From assembly GCA_013813345.1 (NCBI GenBank), contig JACCRW010000211.1, positions 1-8,502 of the forward strand: a stretch of 8,502 nt of DNA. Direction: 5' to 3'. The notes under the pieces were generated by a model, which was given only the letters and a program-made list of their open reading frames with translations, was not told the origin of the DNA and did no database searches. Of this stretch, positions 5,725 through 8,502 are shown piece after piece (the first letter of the stretch is position 1; each line of letters begins with the position of its first letter). Source of the DNA: Actinomycetota bacterium. GTDB taxonomy: Bacteria; Actinomycetota; Thermoleophilia; Gaiellales; Gaiellaceae. A program made the translations under genes and the position numbers.

Positions 5725-6741
5725 TCAGATACGAGCGTGGACGCCGAGCCCGGGCTCATCGGAGGGGTGCTGAACCCCGTCGTCGAAGGCGACTCCCGGC
5801 CAGGGGTCCTCGGCCAGCAGGAGGTTCCCGTCCAGGTCGACGTGGTCGCAGAGCGGCGCGACCGCGCAGCCGGCGGCGATCCCGAGACCGGACTCGATCA
5901 TGCAGCCGAGCATCACTCGGAGCCCCAGCGCGCGAGCGGCATGAGTCATCCGGATCGCCTCCCGGATCCCGCCCGACTTCGCGAGCTTGATGTTGATCCC
6001 GTGCGCGATCTCGGCGCACGCGGCGACGCTGTCGAGCCGGTGGCAGTCCTCGTCGACGTAGATCGGGAGCGGCGAGCGGTCCTTCAATGTCCGTCCGTCC
6101 TCGTCGCCGGCCCGCAGCGGCTGCTCGCAATACTCGACGCCGAGCGCGGCGAGCTGCGGCAGCGCGTCGAGCGCCTCGTCGAGCGACCACCATTCGTTGA
6201 CATCGACCATGAGCGGCAGCTCCGTGACGCCGCGGACGGCGCGGACGCGCTCGACGTCGAGGCCGTCGCCCCCGCCGAGCTTCAGCTTCAGGCGACGAAA
6301 GCGGGGCGCAGCCTTCTCTGCGCGCCGGGCCATGTCGTCCGGATCGCCGAGCCAGACAGTCCACGAGGTCGGAGGCCCCGCTCGAGGCACGCCGAGCAGG
6401 CGCCAGACGGGAAGGCCGACCAGCTTGCCCTGGAGGTCGTGGAGGGCGCCGTCGAGCGCGGCCTTCGCGGCGTTATGACCCGGCGTCTCCCCGAGCCGAG
6501 CCTCGATTTCCTCGAGCGCGAACGGATCGTCACCGACGACCGTCGCTGCGACCCCTTCGAGGAACGCGACTGTCGCGGCCGGCGTCTCGTCGTAGCGCTC
6601 GAGCGGCGCAGCCTCCCCGAAGCCGACGATCTCACCGTGCCGGAGCTCGACCTGGACGACGTCCTCCTCGTCGCGCGACTCGCGCGAGATCACGAAGGTC
6701 TCGGCGAGCCGCAGGGTCACGATCCGCGCCGTCAGCTCCAT
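5725..6741 (-). CDS. Enolase-superfamily epimerase (dipeptide epimerase / DgcA-like)
   Basis: This 338-aa protein has the two-domain enolase-superfamily layout: an alpha+beta capping domain (about 1-118) and a TIM barrel. The muconate-lactonizing-type catalytic set is complete: KxK at K152/K154 (LKLKL), metal ligands D180 (MVDVNEW), E206 (EYCEQP) and D230 (YVDED), and a second base K255 (IKLAKSGG). DLD at 302-304 corresponds to the DxD motif that holds the substrate alpha-amino group in L-Ala-D/L-Glu epimerases. The reaction is therefore 1,1-proton transfer on an amino-acid derivative: dipeptide epimerisation in muropeptide recycling, or N-acetyl-D-glutamate racemisation (DgcA), given the DUF1611 gene on the same strand at 1651-2685. 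The frame runs open further upstream to 7683, but that part is antisense to the metalloprotease gene; ATG at 6741 begins the family's normal N-terminus. Superfamily is sure; substrate is not. Confidence 0.9.
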   Translation of the reverse strand: MELTARIVTLRLAETFVISRESRDEEDVVQVELRHGEIVGFGEAAPLERYDETPAATVAFLEGVAATVVGDDPFALEEIEARLGETPGHNAAKAALDGALHDLQGKLVGLPVWRLLGVPRAGPPTSWTVWLGDPDDMARRAEKAAPRFRRLKLKLGGGDGLDVERVRAVRGVTELPLMVDVNEWWSLDEALDALPQLAALGVEYCEQPLRAGDEDGRTLKDRSPLPIYVDEDCHRLDSVAACAEIAHGINIKLAKSGGIREAIRMTHAARALGLRVMLGCMIESGLGIAAGCAVAPLCDHVDLDGNLLLAEDPWPGVAFDDGVQHPSDEPGLGVHARI

Positions 6742-6828
6742 CGCGACCAGCCTACCGAGGCGCTTGATGCAAAGAAGATCGGCGGCGCGTATCCTCTGCT
6801 CCGCTTCTAACTCACGAGGGGGAGGAAC
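6742..6828. promoter_or_regulatory. Divergent intergenic region (epimerase / metalloprotease)
   Basis: The 87 bp between the two divergent starts must carry both promoters or their 5' parts. On the plus strand TTGATG (6764-6769) and TATCCT (6790-6795) resemble -35 and -10 boxes, but the 20-bp spacer is too long for a standard housekeeping promoter, so I do not call one. Confidence 0.35.
6816..6825 (+). promoter_or_regulatory. Ribosome binding site of metalloprotease gene
   Basis: GAGGGGGAGG lies 3 bases before the ATG at 6829. It resembles the GAGGGGG leader of the beta-helix gene, and supports this start. Confidence 0.75.
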
Positions 6829-7782
6829 ATGACGAGGATCGTGGTACTCGCGGCAGGAGTGCTTGCCGCACTGGCGGTGACGGCCGCTCCAGCCGTCTCG
6901 GCGGGACACAGCGCGGCCAGCGCGGAGTGCACGGGGTGGGAGGCCGACGGGGCAGGCGCGTTCGACAGCGTCGCCGCACTGACGGCGGCTGCGTCGACGG
7001 CGCGCGGCGGCGCCGGCGAGGGGCCGAAGGAACCGACACTCAACGAGACGTACGAGGCGCTGCCCGACAGCGCCAAGGGCAAGGGCGGCCCGAACTTCAA
7101 GGCGACCGTCCCGACCTGGATTCACGTCATCTCGCCCGACGGGAAGACGGCCAACGTCTCGCAGGCCGTGATCGACGAGCAGATGTCCGTCCTCAACCTC
7201 GCATCCGCGGGCTTCTATGGCGGTGCGAAGACAGGCTTCAAGTTCACGCTCGAGGGCGTCACGCGTTCGACAAACGCCTCCTGGTACAACGCCGGAGCCG
7301 GCTCCTTCGCCGAGCGCGAGATGAAGAGCACGCTTCACGAAGGCGGCTGGGAGACGCTGAACGTCTACACGAACCTCGCCGGCGGCTACCTCGGCTATGC
7401 CTATCTCCCGGGACTTCCCGAGTCGCGTCAGTACATCGACGGGGTCGTGCTCAACTGGCAGTCGATGCCGGGCGCCTCTAGCCGCTACGTCGGCCGCTAC
7501 GACCTCGGTCATACGCTCACGCACGAGGTCGGACACTGGATCGACCTCGAGCACACGTTCTTCGGCGGCTGCAACGCGAAGGGCGACTTCGTGGACGATA
7601 CGCCCGCGATGCTCGTACCGACCAACGGGTGTCCTGTCGGCAAGGACACGTGCGAGAAGAAGCCGGGCCTCGACCCGATCCACAACTACATGGACTACTC
7701 GTACGACTCCTGTTACAACCAGTTCACGCCGGGGCAGGCCGCTCGCGGCCAGGACGCCTGGATCTACTTCCGAGATTCCTGA
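6829..7782 (+). CDS. Secreted zinc metalloprotease, M43 (pappalysin/cytophagalysin)-like
   Basis: A 317-aa exported metzincin-type peptidase. The signal peptide is MTRIVVLAAG plus a hydrophobic core, with cleavage likely after AVSA at about residue 25. A low-complexity Ala/Gly-rich stretch to about residue 68 may be a linker or short propeptide. The catalytic domain follows (about 90-317). The zinc site is HEVGHWIDLEH at 232-242: ligands H232, H236 and H242, general base E233. The Met-turn is NYMDYS at 286-291 (M288). Four cysteines (248, 268, 275, 295) surround this region, where M43 enzymes such as ulilysin have two disulfides. The GHTLTHEVGHW and DPIHNYMDYS segments are strongly M43-like. 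One oddity is Asp239 where the HExxHxxGxxH signature has glycine. The gene is followed by a hairpin 10 bases after the stop. Substrate is unknown; secreted protein digestion is likely. Confidence 0.9.
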   Translation: MTRIVVLAAGVLAALAVTAAPAVSAGHSAASAECTGWEADGAGAFDSVAALTAAASTARGGAGEGPKEPTLNETYEALPDSAKGKGGPNFKATVPTWIHVISPDGKTANVSQAVIDEQMSVLNLASAGFYGGAKTGFKFTLEGVTRSTNASWYNAGAGSFAEREMKSTLHEGGWETLNVYTNLAGGYLGYAYLPGLPESRQYIDGVVLNWQSMPGASSRYVGRYDLGHTLTHEVGHWIDLEHTFFGGCNAKGDFVDDTPAMLVPTNGCPVGKDTCEKKPGLDPIHNYMDYSYDSCYNQFTPGQAARGQDAWIYFRDS

Positions 7783-7791
7783 GTCGTCGTC

Positions 7792-7824
7792 GCGGCGGGG
7801 GCGGGCTCGGCTCGCCTCCGCCGC
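7792..7824 (+). terminator. Hairpin terminator after metalloprotease gene
   Basis: A 12-bp stem (7792-7803 with 7813-7824, one G-U pair) around a 9-base loop starts 10 bases after the TGA at 7780-7782. It lacks a T-run and ends 15 bases before the tRNA gene. Confidence 0.6.
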
Positions 7825-7839
7825 TACACTCCGCTCTCC

Positions 7840-7912
<73 letters not shown>

Positions 7913-7922
7913 TCGGCTGAGA

Positions 7923-7943
7923 CCCTGGAAACAGGGCTTTTTT
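7923..7943 (+). terminator. Intrinsic terminator of tRNA-Arg
   Basis: CCCTG and CAGGG pair perfectly around a GAAA tetraloop, and after one C a run of six T follows (7938-7943). It starts 11 bases after the tRNA end and is the only classic stem-plus-T-run terminator I found in the window. Confidence 0.93.
7926..7941 (+). repeat. Direct repeat copy 1 (TGGAAACAGG)
   Basis: The 16 bases here, part of the tRNA terminator, match 14 of 16 with 8058-8073. The first ten (TGGAAACAGG) are identical. Confidence 0.5.
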
Positions 7944-7986
7944 CGCTCCGCTCGGCGTGGCGGACGCCGAAGCGGGGCGGGAGCGA
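7943..7986. other. Long imperfect inverted repeat downstream of the tRNA terminator
   Basis: The inner stem CGGCGT/ACGCCG (7953-7958 with 7964-7969) is extended by CGCT/AGCG (7949-7952 with 7971-7974, one bulged A). After an unpaired stretch it is closed by TCGCTC/GAGCGA (7943-7948 with 7981-7986). It sits in non-coding DNA between the tRNA and the cupin gene. It may simply reinforce termination or may be a non-coding repeat unit. Confidence 0.4.
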
Positions 7987-8033
7987 AGCGATGAGGAGAC
8001 GCTTGGGAGAGCGGCTCGCGAACCAACTCTAGC

Positions 8034-8048
8034 CCGTCCTTCGGACGG
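8034..8048. other. Short perfect hairpin
   Basis: CCGTCC and GGACGG pair over 6 bp around a 3-base loop. No T-run follows. It lies in the stretch 7944-8168, which has no coding sequence that I can support. Confidence 0.35.
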
Positions 8049-8057
8049 CGTCAGCGT

Positions 8058-8073
8058 TGGAAACAGGCCTTAT
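8058..8073 (+). repeat. Direct repeat copy 2 (TGGAAACAGG)
   Basis: The second copy of the sequence at 7926-7941, 132 bp further on. The upstream CCCTG half of the stem is missing here and the T-run is broken, so this copy cannot act as an intrinsic terminator. Confidence 0.5.
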
Positions 8074-8156
8074 ACCGTGCCTAGCCGAACGGATCTTGTA
8101 ACTGTTGTTGCGATATGACAGTCTGAGGTTTCAGGGGTCACCGACTTCGCGACAAG

Positions 8157-8163
8157 AAGGAGG
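8157..8163 (+). promoter_or_regulatory. Ribosome binding site of cupin gene
   Basis: AAGGAGG, a full Shine-Dalgarno match, lies 5 bases before the ATG at 8169 and fixes that start over the in-frame ATG at 8208. Confidence 0.85.
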
Positions 8164-8168
8164 CTCTG

Positions 8169-8502
8169 ATGCGGTACAGCTTCAAGGCGAAGAGAGCGGT
8201 GAAGGGCATGTTCCGCTCGAAGAGGAGCACCATCCTTGTAGCTTCATTGCTGGGGGCCGCCACGTTTGCGGGCGCGGGCCTGGCGGACGTGTGGAGCCTT
8301 TCGGTGTCTAAGGACACCAACAACGTTCGCATGCGAGTCCAACACTTTTCGACGTCCAACTTCGACTCGAACTGGCACACCCATCCGGGAGTCGTCATCG
8401 TTCAGGTCGAGCAAGGATCGTTGACGTACACCGGGGCTAACTGCGTCAAGAAGACGTACGCGGCGGGTGACACGTTCATCGAGATTCCGAACACCTCCGC
8501 CC
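8169..8502 (+). CDS. Secreted cupin-domain protein, C-terminus beyond window
   Basis: The frame is open for 111 codons to the window edge. The N-terminus has a long basic n-region (MRYSFKAKRAVKGMFRSKRS, nine Lys/Arg) and then a hydrophobic core (TILVASLLGAATFAGAGLA, 21-39), so it is an export signal or a single membrane anchor. The mature part shows a cupin motif 1: WHTHPG gives H70 and H72, and E81 in VEQGSL is in place for the third ligand, so it may bind a metal. AAGDTFIEIP (98-107) is the usual turn into cupin motif 2, whose His would lie past the edge. Substrate is unknown; small secreted cupins are found in many actinobacteria and proteobacteria. Third codon positions use A and T more often than the genes to the left (GTT, CTT, CAA, CGA, TCT), and GC is about 56% over 8281-8460. 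This hints at a different origin. Confidence 0.8.
   Translation, partial: MRYSFKAKRAVKGMFRSKRSTILVASLLGAATFAGAGLADVWSLSVSKDTNNVRMRVQHFSTSNFDSNWHTHPGVVIVQVEQGSLTYTGANCVKKTYAAGDTFIEIPNTSA

Noticed and set aside
6764..6795. Possible -35/-10 pair for the metalloprotease
   Set aside because: The spacer is 20 bp and the boxes match only partly, so it is not better than chance in this kind of sequence.
5692..6810. Plus-strand open frame of 372 codons
   Set aside because: It is antisense to the epimerase gene, which has the full catalytic set. The plus-strand product shows no recognisable fold.
6742..7683. Upstream extension of the epimerase frame (314 extra codons)
   Set aside because: This part lies opposite the metalloprotease, which has signal peptide, zinc site and ribosome site. 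The epimerase family starts at the MELTARIV segment.

Overview
The window is high-GC DNA (about 70% by impression, with strong G/C bias at third codon positions). Gene style fits an actinobacterial lineage: an ECF sigma factor with an RskA-type anti-sigma factor, a DUF1611 protein, a dipeptide-epimerase-like enolase-superfamily protein and many small secreted proteins. My best guess is a soil-type Thermoleophilia or relative. This is inferred from protein style only; there is no rRNA or marker gene to settle it.

Layout. Positions 1-6741 are almost entirely minus-strand genes. Reading in the direction of transcription (right to left): an enolase-superfamily epimerase (6741-5725); a secreted right-handed beta-helix protein with a calcium-loop motif (5475-4552) ending in a strong hairpin; a small NTF2/SnoaL-like lipoprotein (4490-4095) with a puzzling start; then a compact block of ECF sigma factor (3973-3422), overlapping zinc-finger/RskA anti-sigma factor (3435-2695) and DUF1611/DgcN-like protein (2685-1651); and a secreted clan-A-like glycoside hydrolase (1551 to beyond position 1). 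Divergent from the epimerase, on the plus strand, are a secreted M43-type zinc metalloprotease (6829-7782) with a terminator-like hairpin, a complete tRNA-Arg(CCG) (7840-7912) with a textbook intrinsic terminator, a structured non-coding stretch, and the start of a secreted cupin gene (8169 to beyond 8502) in DNA of visibly lower GC (about 56% by hand count over 8281-8460).

How the parts may work together. The sigma/anti-sigma pair is probably an autoregulated envelope-signalling switch, and the DUF1611 gene sits 9 bp behind it. The DUF1611 and epimerase families together are the two enzyme families of the described D-glutamate route (DgcN D-glutamate N-acetyltransferase and DgcA N-acetyl-D-glutamate racemase). 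Both occur here on the same strand about 3 kb apart. Five of the other genes encode exported proteins (glycoside hydrolase, beta-helix, lipoprotein, metalloprotease, cupin), so the neighbourhood looks directed at extracellular polymers and perhaps at recycling cell-wall D-glutamate. That link is inference. I saw no CRISPR array, insertion sequence or phage gene.
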